64,000 nucleotides of DNA from Hirudinaria manillensis (Eukaryota > Annelida > Clitellata > Hirudinida > Hirudinidae): the NCBI GenBank assembly GCA_034509925.1, contig CM067533.1, forward strand, positions 1-64,000, in the 5' to 3' direction. Made by a program: the position numbers and the translations under genes. The notes below the pieces were generated by a model. It made no database searches, was not told where the DNA came from, and saw only the letters and a list, made by a program, of their open reading frames with translations. Shown one piece after another: positions 49,701-64,000 of the stretch; position 1 is the stretch's first letter; every line of letters starts with the position of its first letter.

Positions 49701-50292
49701 CCAAATATTAAATATTGAAAATTCTAGATTATATACTACAAATAATATAATGCTGTACATCATAAACTTTTACACTAAAAATATTTGTTACATTGAATAA
49801 GGAAGAAGAAAATAAGCAAAATAAATTGTTACCAAGCTTCTTGATGTATTACCAATGTTTAAGATGAATAATTACAGATAGATATCCAATAACATAACCA
49901 AACCCAGTTTAAATATTGTATTTGATACTATTGCACATTGCATCCCCTCAGATGTGTAAGCCAAAAAAAAGATTCTAAAATTGCATTTAAAAAGACGAGA
50001 ATAAAACTACAAAAAAAAAACAAACATTTAAAACCGAACCGAACGAGAACGTCTAGATTTTTCAAAACACGGAAACGTTTAAAATATTTTAAATTAACAA
50101 ATGTAAAAATCAGAAGCCAGGCAAGTTCAAGTTTAATGTACCGACCTTCACCACTTCAGAGACTCTGGCTTTCGAGACGTGCTTCACCGCTATCGTCTTT
50201 CCATCAGAGATCCTCCTGCCCGAATAGACGAATCCGTAGCCTCCGCTTCCGATCAATTTTTCGGCCGTGTAGTTTCCTTCTGCCAACTCCAT
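46749..50292 (-). CDS. PIM-family serine/threonine kinase
   Basis: Five exons with matching phases give 265 aa: 50292-50146, 48847-48713, 48627-48396, 47094-46918, 46855-46749. PIM kinases are constitutively active survival kinases controlled mainly by expression level. Here the glycine loop is GSGGYG (15-20), the lysine IAVK (37), the hinge IMERPSE carries the proline typical of PIM, the catalytic loop is HRDIKDEN (Asp 136), and DFGSGTLY starts at 155. [24 protein letters not shown] and the terminal helices ([14 protein letters not shown]) follow PIM closely. The chosen ATG gives a short N-terminus. A good acceptor upstream of it (50312) shows that at least one further, probably untranslated, exon exists. 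PIM1-3 are slightly longer (about 310 aa). Confidence 0.93.
47095..48395. other. PIM intron, 1.3 kb
   Basis: AT-rich with scattered trinucleotide patches (for example CACCACCACC near 48060). No gene or mobile element was recognised. Confidence 0.55.
48842..48874 (-). other. Duplicated 3' splice site of PIM exon 2
   Basis: The 16-base unit GGAAGCTGCATTTAAC occurs twice in tandem on +. On the transcript strand this gives two TGCAG acceptors 16 bases apart. Only the nearer keeps the kinase frame; the farther would shift it. Confidence 0.75.
48875..50145. other. PIM intron, 1.3 kb
   Basis: AT-rich, with A-runs near 49965 and 50010. No gene or mobile element was recognised. Confidence 0.55.
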
Positions 50293-53200
50293 GTCGAAGA
50301 CGGTTCGTCTCTTGTTCGCTAGAAAACAACATTGCACGATCTAAGCCCCAACTTGAAACCTCAAAAAGAGAAAATCCAAAATGATTCCAACCATCATTAT
50401 CATATGTTGCATTTATATAAGTAATTTCAATGATCCTAAGCCATATAACAGTCTATCTAATGTGGTCTCAAATACAAAATCCATCCTGAGAAACACTTAC
50501 TCATTTCCAACAAATGTTCAAGACAATAACAAAGATGCATACTTTTAATAATGGTAATGGTAATTCGATAATAGCAATGTAATATCATTAATAACATCAC
50601 TAGTAATAACAAATGGCTTCCACACAAGTTCGGCACAAGCCAATCAAAGAAAATCAAATTTTGTAACGGAAACAAATGATTTTTTTTATTCGTTCGCACA
50701 ATTACCTGGTCCACTCAAAAATTATCTTAATTACCAAAGTTCTACAAAGCTTTTAACTGAAGGAACAACAACGTGAATTCAAGCCATTACAAGGACAAAA
50801 CAACATTCTTGGCTAGATAACATTCTTGAGCGCAACAGGACCTTTTCTAGGAACAACAACAATAAACGTTGAAATATCTTCAAGTGGCTCTCCAAACTTT
50901 CTTTAATCTCACTCAAAACCCCACATCAACAACAACCAAAACCTCATTTGAGGCCTTATTTAGTCAGATGACCAGACTGATACAAAGACATCAAGTCACA
51001 GACAACATGCAAATTTGTTGTCGACAAAGCATCAATTCAGAAATCAGTCTAAAAATTCGTGGTTTCAATACATAGTTACAAATTAAGTTGAACGCTTCAA
51101 GCACTTTTAGAGACATTCCGGATAAGCTTATGTAGAGAGAAGATGCCAAAAATGCAGAACCATGCTGTCTAGACCACAAGGTTCGACGGCGGAAATTGCG
51201 TGCATACTAAGCCACGCTTCCACAAAAAGCATCTCAAAACTAACCATCGACATCTGGACGATGGAAATTGATTTGACAACCGATCGACCCGGTCCTCCTG
51301 ACTGGCTTAGTAGCCATGTTCAAAAGTGAAAGTTTAATTTCTTTGAAAACGACACAACGCTCCGCCAGCGACGCCCCGACAAACAAGCTTGAGGTCGAAA
51401 CTAGACATATAAAAGGAATCGGTGCAGACGAAGGGCGGAGCCTAGACGGACACGCATCTCCGCGCGGCTTATACTAAGGATAGATTGTAAACCCGCCAAA
51501 TAATCTAGATCACAATTAATATTAAACAATAACCGTTTATTTATAACGAGATAATTGTTAAAGAAGGTCAACATAAAAATTTAAGCGTTATTTTTAATTG
51601 TCACTCGTAATTTAAAACAACAACGTCTAAAAACCGAAGAACTATTTTGTGACCTCGGATTCGTACAAGTCTGGACTGTATAGTAAAGCGGTGTGTTGTT
51701 GGCGTATTGCCAAATTTTGTTTTATCCAGTCAGTGGTTGGCGCTGTGCCAAGAAATTTGACGAAAAACAAGTTCATTTTAGGTAAATTCAAATTTAAAAT
51801 TGTCATACAATTTACTTGTTATTATTTTAATGTTAATAACCTATACTAAATATTTACTAGAATGATAAAGATGAAAATTTACAAATAAATGGCCAAGTTT
51901 TTTAGTACAAGAAATGTAATGAATAATTGTTAATGATTCAAATTATAACTGAAAATAATGCACAAACATACAAAAATATTTCCACATGATGCATAACTTT
52001 TTCAGTCACAAATCATGAACTATTTGTTGGCGAAGCATTCACATCCATAATCACAAAATGATATAATCATTTCGCTAGCTAGTATATCTTAACGCTTCAG
52101 CAATGGTAATATAAGACAGGAATCTTAATGAATGGAAACAAGATCACGCGTTGCTCTTAGCAACGGCCTTGTTGACTTTTGAAAACAAATTTTGCCCATT
52201 CCCAGATTGATATGGAGAAGCTTCGACGAACAGCATTAAATTTAATAAAAATTATAAATAGGCTGTTGCATACAAAAATAGCTAATGAATAAAAAATTTT
52301 AAGGATATCAATTAAACGTAAAATAAAAAGAATTATAAAAGGAATTACAAACAGAATCATTTAAAGCAATTAATTTTAAGAGATTACGTGTTACAACCGT
52401 TGCTCATCCAAAATGAAAAGCTTCCGCCTGACATAACACCATTTGTTAAAAGATTTAATCGGCAAGAATAATAATCTAAGAAGTGGACGTCGTTATGCAC
52501 GTTCATTTTCCCGCCATTTGAGCGGGACTGCAGGACCTAATTTGAAAGGTCTTCGTACCTGGTCTAATTTTCATTCAAATTGGGGAGCTGATGAAAAGTC
52601 GCCAACAATAAATCATTTTGAAAATAAATCATTTTGAAAATAAATCATTTTGGAAATATTGGAATTTGAAATGTTGTGTAATGCTTGCCTAATGCTTGAA
52701 ATAACACGTTTTCTCGCTAAAATAATTACAATAATAATATGCACTCAGACGATATTATGTAACTACAATATAAATACTACATAATTACTAACCATTTTAA
52801 ATTATTAAATATTTCTCCGGTATGGAATGACGATGGAATTGTAATGATAGTAATATTTCCATTGCGACTAAGTGATATGAATGGCTCATCATCTCATTCA
52901 AAACCACGTGTCTTGACGTCAAACTAGGCCAACAATAGCCTTGGCTCCTAATCTACATGATATTGTAATCTCACGGATTTAGCGACGAGGAAGACGACGA
53001 GGAGGAGGAATCTCAGTGATTTTTAAAGTATAAACCAGGTTCGTTGAACATGCCCTTAAAAAGTAATTTTAATAAACATTAATGAAATATTACAAATTAT
53101 TTAAAATTTATGGCTGAAATGTTAATCCATAGGAAGATTCTGCCTCTAAACAGATATTTGTTCTCGATTGTGTCCAAAATTGAAGTTTTATTTTCTGGTC

Positions 53201-54198
53201 GATCACAAGTCTAGCTTTCAATATTATACTTTATAATTTATAATATTTATACTTATATTTATTCGTATATTTAATGCTACCATCACGATGACATTAGAAG
53301 CTATTACACTTTAATCACAACAATGGTAAATTAACACCTTAGTCAAAATTACGAACAAAATGTCATTAATTTCTTAATAATTAATAACGAACTAAATGTT
53401 ACTAAAAGATTCTTAATTAATATCTCTATTGACATTAACTGTGGTTCTGTCATCAGAAAAAATGGTTGTTTTTTTTTTATGAATATAAGTGATAACACAA
53501 ACCTTAATCACAAACAAGCAAACACGCATTTTATTACCGTCAGGGCTTTACCATCACCACATGGTGATAATACCTAATAATATCGTAATGCCTCAAATTA
53601 TATCTGTAACTTATTTTGATATCGGCGAGCGCTTAAACTAAGTTTTTTTTTAATGTTTAATTGCTAATATTTCGATGTGCAATGACGAGTGAATCTTTTT
53701 CTCTTTCCATCTTTCCAGGATGGATGGATGGATGGATGTGATTCTTTCTTCCATCGTCGAGGACAAGATGATGGGTGGCGACACTGGTGACCGAAGGCAG
53801 CAATTTCGATCAGCTGCTATGACCTTGAATGTGTATCTTTTTGGCATCGTTCCAGGAAACGAGAGTGTCGTTAATCCCTGCATTAGTTTTCAACAGGTCA
53901 TTTTCATTAACAGGTCAACAACGATTTTTCCTTATTTTCGCTGTTTGAATAGAAAGAAGATGGTCATTTGTTCGGAGAGTTATTGAAGTGAATCATCAAC
54001 GCGGAATTTCTCAGGCTTGGGTGAGCTGACGTCACAAATATGCTAATGAGAATTCTCATGAATAATTCATAAGTAATAGAATTTGAGCGATGGTTCATAG
54101 ATAATATTTTAAGGAAAGTAAATAATGCATTTTTTTATTACATTAAATGTAACTTTTATAAAATGTGCAAGTCATAAATTTTAATAAATGTTCCACGA
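50293..54198. other. PIM upstream region and gene-poor DNA
   Basis: The 5' region of PIM holds a GC-richer island at 51180-51480. TATAAAAG occurs on + at 51408-51415, facing away from PIM. A TTTTCCCGCC motif near 52504-52513 starts a short CCCGC...GCGGG inverted repeat. An 88-codon open frame at 53720-53986 (+), after a (GATG)n patch, has a donor-like CAG|GTC, but I recognise nothing in it. Otherwise AT-rich. Confidence 0.4.
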
Positions 54199-54432
54199 TC
54201 AAAGAGTCAGTTCTGATACGAGATTCACTGCGGTGAGATCTTTTGCCTTCTGCCCTAATTCCAATCGAGTCTGTTCCTCCTGGGGATATGGAACCCCAAG
54301 AACCCCAAGGATTCTGGCGACCCACGTTTGGCTCTGCAGTAAGTTTTTGTAGAGCGTTCGTTCTTTGAAACTCTCGTCTTTAAGGTTTTTACAGCTGATC
54401 TGGCATCGATGCGTTTGATTAGTACCGACCAT
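54199..54432 (-). CDS. Orphan terminal exon, unrecognised
   Basis: A 77-codon stretch follows a good acceptor (TCTATTTCAG at about 54442-54433) and ends at a stop at 54199. Its composition is that of a folded protein (CQISCKNLKDESF, QTWVARILGVLGVPYPQEEQ, LGQKAKDLTAVNLV), and GC is well above its flanks. It may be a last exon or a retrocopied fragment. No upstream exon was found before the AT-rich repeats at 54700, and I do not recognise the family. Confidence 0.4.
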   Translation of the reverse strand: MVGTNQTHRCQISCKNLKDESFKERTLYKNLLQSQTWVARILGVLGVPYPQEEQTRLELGQKAKDLTAVNLVSELTL

Positions 54433-54703
54433 CTGAAATAGATGACATTATAAAGTATCTGTCAATGATTTTGTTATTCACCATCCGTGTGAATAAAAAG
54501 AAGGAATTTGATTTGGTAACTTTAAGGCAACAAATTGAATGTCATATAAAATGGCATTTGCAGTCGAGCATTTATACTTAATTCTCAAATATTTCCTGGC
54601 GAATGAATTTTAAAAAAATTCTAAGCGAATGATTAGTAAACAACAATCTCAAACTTTATTGAAATTCAGACCAGATTTTAACTTTATGATTTAAAACTCC
54701 ATG

Positions 54704-54868
54704 ATTGAACAAAATAATATTTCAAATTAACAACTTATTGAACAAAATAATATTTCAAATTAACAACTTATTGAACAAAATAATATTTCAAATTAACAAC
54801 TTATTGAACAAAATAATATTTCAAATTAACAACTTATTGAACAAAATAATATTTCAAATTAACAACTT
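54704..54868. repeat. 33-bp tandem repeat, five perfect copies
   Basis: Unit ATTGAACAAAATAATATTTC plus AAATTAACAACTT is repeated five times without change, which indicates recent expansion. Confidence 0.95.
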
Positions 54869-56298
54869 ATTGATATCGTTTTAATTCTTTTAACGCGGGC
54901 TACTTTCGCAATAGTGGCTACAATACATATCACTATCACGTATTGAAATAAGTTGGTAATATTTTACTTATCCAGTAATTACTTATTAATACTATTAATT
55001 ATATTAATAATCATTGCAATTATATTAATTATATTGATAAGCATTTTAATATTTGAAACTCTTATGAGAATCTATGAACTGTCGAATCACTTATATATCC
55101 GAATTTACAATTTTATTCTTTAAAAATTTTAAATTTATTACTGATATCAAGATATATTATTGTTTTTAGATGCTGTTAATAGATTATGAAACTTGTGACG
55201 ATGATGTCTATTTAAGAATCGTAGTTCAATGGGGTTATGTAAATGGGCTGTTAAAGCGCCTCCGACGCTATGCATATGGCGCTATATAAATTAACTATTA
55301 TTATTATTATTATGTTAACCGAAGACCCGTCTCGATACGGGACGTTTCATAGACCCGCGGTAGCACCATTTGACCCACCATCTGCTACCATTCATCCGCC
55401 CCTCGCTACCACCCCGAGGAACTGTCAACCAGAAGACAAGAATTCTATCAATTAATCGGCAAAGTATTTTTCAATCAGGTTCTTCAGCTGTCACGCGATG
55501 TAATTTCAGGGTTAAATTGGGCCACGTGGGTGTATGTGAATAGTTATTGTTCGAAATTAAATAATAATAACAATAAATTATTATTATAAATATTAGAATA
55601 AAAATATTAAATACATTTAATCATTTATCATGACGGCGTGAACCTTTTAAATGATGCGATAATTATATTTTGTGATATATTTTTTCCTATATTTTATTGC
55701 ATAAATTTCATCGGGTAATTATTGTGAAGTATTTACCATCGCTAATATTTACTAAAATTGTCATTTTATCCGAAAAATTAAAATAAGAACACCTACCATT
55801 TTGATTTCATGAACTTCTTTTATAAATTAAGGCTTTCCACCACGTTTAGTAAGTTGTACAACTCAACATAATAATGGATGGTGAGTAATATGTTATGTTA
55901 TAATATAATAAGGCGGTATATAATTAGACGAAGCATAGCATAATATAATAAGATAATGTTATATTATAATAATGCGGTACGACACAGGGGCCCACAATAA
56001 TAAATAATTTAGATCGTTATTCAGTTACCGAAATAGTTGAATTTCTACTAATCACAGTTCGGTGATAATCAATCGGCACCAAATTACAAGCGATTACTTT
56101 TACATAATGGTTTGTAGACACGTACGTACGTAGACTCAGAAGACATGTTCGTTTTTAAGAAAGCAAACAAGGAGAAAGAATTGCCAACGACTGAAGGATT
56201 AAAAGATTAACTTTTAAGTTAAAAGTTAGTTTCCACCTTTCAAGAGACGCCAGTTGATCGATCACTAACAATTTTCTTACTAACAATAAATACCATTA
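54869..56298. other. AT-rich gene-poor DNA
   Basis: One GC-richer patch at 55320-55440 is open on + and Pro/Thr-rich. It is without splice or family support. Several short ATATAATATAAT runs occur. Confidence 0.45.
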
Positions 56299-56560
56299 AT
56301 AATATAATATAATATAATATAATATAATATAATATAATATAATATAATATAATATAATATAATATAATATAATATAATATAATATAATATAATATAATAT
56401 AATATAATATAATAATATAATATAGTATAATATAATATAATATAATATAATATAATATAATATAATATAATATAATATAATATAATATAATATAATATAA
56501 TATAATATAATATAATATAATATAATATAATATAATATAATATAATATAATATAATATAA
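56299..56560. repeat. (TAATA)n pentanucleotide microsatellite
   Basis: About 52 units of the 5-bp AT repeat, broken once near 56410-56430. A (CAA)n run (near 56601-56620) and an (AAT)n run follow. Confidence 0.95.
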
Positions 56561-56639
56561 TTATATTGTGCTGTTGATAATATTTTCTACATTATGTAAC
56601 AACAACAACAACAACAACAACAATAATAATAATAATAAT

Positions 56640-57830
56640 AATATATATTATAATAATATAACAATAATATTATATATTACCATAATGATAAAATGATCTC
56701 AAACGTCGACTAAACATTAAGAGTGATTGGCCGATGATTGACCGAGCAATTCCGAATGACGATTGGGTTGGAGAGATTGATTGGAGAGGGTTCGTGAGAT
56801 GGTGAGGTGAAGGGAGGGTGACCGAAGAATTGTTTGCCTTGCTGTTTGTACGAACCCCATCACCTCGCATTAATTCATTAACCAATTGTCGTTTTAGGCT
56901 GACTGCGCATGTCTGGCAATCATTAACTTCTGACATAATAATTGACAGAAGACATTTTACACGAGCGTGTGTTTCTTAACTCCCCAAAGCAGTGATTCGA
57001 ATGACAAATTCCATAATAATTCCATCGACACGTTTATAAATAATGTTGTGAACACCGATATTATTCTTTATTATATCACGTCATTATATTTTTATTACAA
57101 TTAATATCATAAATGCCGATATTATTTTTAATACTTTGGTATTTATGGCAATGTTGAGTTTCATTTTACATTCTCAGTTGGTCATTCTTCAAATTTCTCA
57201 TTTGGGTTTGCTTACGATTCTTTTGCGTCCGATGAATTTCCAAGATGGAATAAAGTTGGATAAGATCATTTCGATGACATTTTTTATCTTTGGTTGTGTC
57301 AAAAGATTTGTTACGATTACTTACCAATACATATTTGATCTTTGAAATGTTCAATATCTTTAAAAATAACATTATGAATAAGATATGATAAGCTTGGTTT
57401 ATTTATGTGCCATATGGCAAGCAACTATAAAACTATATGGGTTATCTGATAAGCTTAGTCCGAGTCTGGGACTAATGCTCAACTTGTGGGAATTTAATAG
57501 GCCAAATAAATGGAATCTGTTGCATATTCAAACTTTTTAATTAATGTCATTAATTTAATTTAATTTAATTTATTAGATATTTGAAGATTAAATTTGATTA
57601 AAATAAAAGTTATTTTAGGTAAATAATTGGCATTATATTATTGTCTTTCTTAAGGTAAACATTCGTATAGGATAATATTCAGAATTGTAAGACTTTTAAC
57701 GTCTTAACGAAGTAACGATACTGAGTCTATTACCGGAACGTGTCAGACATAATTACCTAACTAACAGTAACTAAGCTTAGTTTTCTTGAAGCACGAGCGT
57801 GTTCTCCATCGTCAACAACGCGATCGTTAG
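56640..57830. other. DMRT downstream flank
   Basis: AT-rich apart from 56720-56930. That part is GC-richer and open on - for 88 codons, but has no splice context or family match. Confidence 0.4.
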
Positions 57831-61668
<3,838 letters not shown>

Positions 61669-62112
61669 TTAGTCAATATTAGGAAATGATAAACGATTGC
61701 TATTGCAATTAATGTCTATCTAAACAAAACATGCTGCCGAATCATACCTGGACACTCTATAAACTAATGTGCTCTTCGATTCAGTGTCACAAGAAATTGC
61801 ACGATGTTTTGTTATTGAAGATCAACATTTCAAATTACCAATATCCCTTCTAAATATTTGTATATATTGCTGTCTATTATTTAGACGTCTTAACAATAAA
61901 TTTAACTTTAGAACAATCTCGTTTACTAGTCCTGCAGTAGCAAAATCGATTCCAGCTCGGCTTTTAGAGAATTTGTAGCTGGAGGCATAAAAGACGTTTA
62001 TAAACAGCTGCTTGTTCATGCGTGACTCTGCGACAACGTTGCAGTTCGACGCAGTTTCAAATGGAACTCTCCACCCACCTATTCAGCCATGCAAGTAACC
62101 TCGATAAATCGA

Positions 62113-62249
62113 CCAATCGAAGTTGAGACGTCACGTACCCGGCCCACTTATTGACTCTAAAGCAACCAATGAGAGCGAATGTCCTCAAGGAGAAGATCGT
62201 CTATTGGTCGTTGAAGAAGGAGATATGGAAAATAATTCACTACTATTGG
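62113..62249. promoter_or_regulatory. Four CCAAT boxes upstream of DMRT
   Basis: CCAAT lies at 62113 and 62166, and ATTGG (reverse orientation) at 62203 and 62245. Spacing is 37-53 bp. This resembles NF-Y-driven promoters and sits about 0.5 kb before the DMRT ATG, where an untranslated first exon is expected. Confidence 0.5.
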
Positions 62250-63470
62250 CTAGTGGCAAGTATTTTCGAGCGTGTGCTTCGATGGGTTTTACTTGAGATT
62301 TGATTTTCCGCTCCGCTGTCTCCCTGATTTGTTGGCATGGCCTGAATGGATGTATTTAAGTGTAGACGGATGGATTGCTGGTGAATGAATGGATGTAAGG
62401 AAAGTATTAAAAATAGAATGAAGTGATGGTCTCTTTGATTGCTCGAACTTATTATGCAACATTTGTTGGCACGATAGACGTACCTGGAACGTGATTTCAA
62501 TATTTTCTGTCCTTGTAGCCGTCTACAATTAAAAATGAAATCAAAATACAATTAGTTTGGTAGTTGAACCAAAAACTGATGTTGTTAAGCTTTTGGCAGT
62601 GAATGGAGAGTAAATTACAATGATAAATGACAATGTAAATTACTCGTTACAATAAGAAGTTGTGATGGGATGTGACCGAAGCAAGTGGTTGTGGTGGCAA
62701 GTATTAGAAGGGACTCGAGATAAGTAAGTCACAATGTGGCAAAGAATCTATGTTTGCTTGCACGCGAAAGGCGAGCAACTCTTTCGAATGAATAAATTGA
62801 ATAACAATAATAATCACGTCAGCAACAATACCTGTTGTAATACATTACACGATATCGTAATAATATCCTCCTATTGCTAATATTTAAAAGTGGTTGGAAT
62901 CAGTACAAATTAAGGTTTAAGTGATATTCCTTATAGACTCGAGTATTCTCGCTATCAACGACAATAAATGTAATGAATGTTTACAACTGCTCTACATAGT
63001 ATCATAAATTTTAAATTGTATTATATAATCCATAAGATGATAGTGATAAGCATTAAGAGCTTAGAAAAATTTCACTGGTTTAGAGCACCCACATAACCTC
63101 TTTAATCCTTCTGGTGCGTCGAGTGGTTATTCGTGGTAATCTATAATTATAATTTTATAATAGATAATTAATTTAATAATAATTCATAACTTATTATTAT
63201 CTTGTCATTGTTATCAGCGTTTATTAACATTTTATTAGCGGTCATCGTTCCAGTGTATGAAAGCTCTTCCAATTCAAGTATTTCCAAGGTATTAGGCTGC
63301 CTCCTCTTAATGTATTCAACAAATATTTATAATAATAAATAAATTAATTAATTCATTCATTCATTCATAAATAAATAACAGTGTCCCATGGCAACGTCCG
63401 TTGACAACACACCGCAATAGTACTTCACAACAACCTTAAAAACGACGCAGTGTAGCTAAATAAAGCGTCG
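62250..63470. other. DMRT upstream DNA
   Basis: AT-rich with no recognised gene. A minus-strand frame near 62243-62551 has no supporting splice or family evidence and may be part of the DMRT 5' UTR. Confidence 0.4.
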
Positions 63471-63474
63471 AAAT

Positions 63475-63660
63475 ATGACGTTGTATAATAATAAGACATA
63501 TTATTTAATAATAAGACATATTACTTAATAATAAAACATAATATTTAATAATAAGACATTTATTATTATAAACCATAATATTTAATAATGAGACATATTA
63601 TTTAATAATAATACATATTACTTAATAATAAAACATATTATTTAATAATAAGACATATTA
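63475..63660. repeat. Degenerate TAATAATAAGACATATTATT repeats
   Basis: About eight imperfect copies of a 20-22 bp unit, each carrying ACATATTA or a variant. Confidence 0.8.
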
Positions 63661-63953
63661 ATCACTTAAAGAAGTTTAATTAATTAAACAAATCTCACGC
63701 GAACGAGGGTCGGAGGGGTCTAAAGATTCATTCCTTTATTGTTTTCTGGAATTTCGAGTTGTCTTCTGGCGACATCTGCTTAGATTTAAGGCAGATGTGC
63801 TCTTTTTTGGCCGTGTTTTTTTTTCTATAAATTATTTCTTTGATTGTTTTTAATTCCGTCGTGGCGCGGGTGGCACTACGTCGCATTAGACCATTTCCTT
63901 TGCTACCGTCACAACATTAAACGAATGTCCGAGAATGAACAATCATTTGGTAC

Positions 63954-64000
63954 CTGCCATGAAATTCATGCCACCTTGTCATCCCTTCCGGTGTCCTCAA
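63954..64000 (-). CDS. Possible internal exon cut by the window edge
   Basis: The last 47 bases are open in one minus-strand frame (..TPEGMTRWHEFHG) and end at a good donor (GGCAG|GTACCA). Too short to identify. Confidence 0.25.

Overview
This is eukaryotic, almost certainly metazoan, nuclear DNA. It is AT-rich (my impression, roughly one third GC), with genes split by short GT-AG introns (most about 60-900 bp), vertebrate-type telomere repeats (TTAGGG/CCCTAA) and animal-specific families: a MET-type receptor tyrosine kinase, a DM-domain (DMRT) factor, a PIM kinase, a C2CD2/TMEM24-like protein and PPP1R37. Compact genes and divergent sequences suggest an early-branching animal such as a sponge or placozoan; that placement is an inference and the species was not identified. 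Exon models were built by hand from reading frame, splice sites and phase, so single junctions may be off by a few bases.

Layout: 1-1212 is T-rich DNA with degenerate duplications, followed by a (CCCTAA)n array (1213-1969). 2122-9554 (+) is a 17-exon MET-like receptor kinase. On the minus strand follow a septin (10149-15064), a doubtful small gene (15574-16246) and two tandem, apparently related genes of unknown function (16555-18684 and 19135-20319). 21980-27359 (+) is a C2CD2/TMEM24-like lipid-transfer protein whose stop codon overlaps that of the convergent PPP1R37-like gene (27356-33356, -). TOP3A (34197-44005, -, 30 exons) and a PIM-type kinase (46749-50292, -) come next. After a gene-poor, microsatellite-rich stretch with one orphan exon comes a DMRT gene (57831-61632, -). 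The last 2.3 kb hold promoter-like sequence and perhaps the edge of another exon.

The genes do not form one pathway: signalling (RTK, PIM, PPP1R37), cytoskeleton (septin), membrane contact (C2CD2-like), DNA topology (TOP3A) and transcription (DMRT) are interleaved as is usual for an animal genome. The most unusual signals are (i) short telomeric motifs inside introns of several genes, one of which has duplicated the TOP3A 5' splice site and another of which forms the loop of a perfect hairpin, (ii) two adjacent genes sharing a repeated, unrecognised domain, (iii) convergent genes whose stop codons overlap, and (iv) tight clusters of E-boxes and CCAAT boxes around DMRT.
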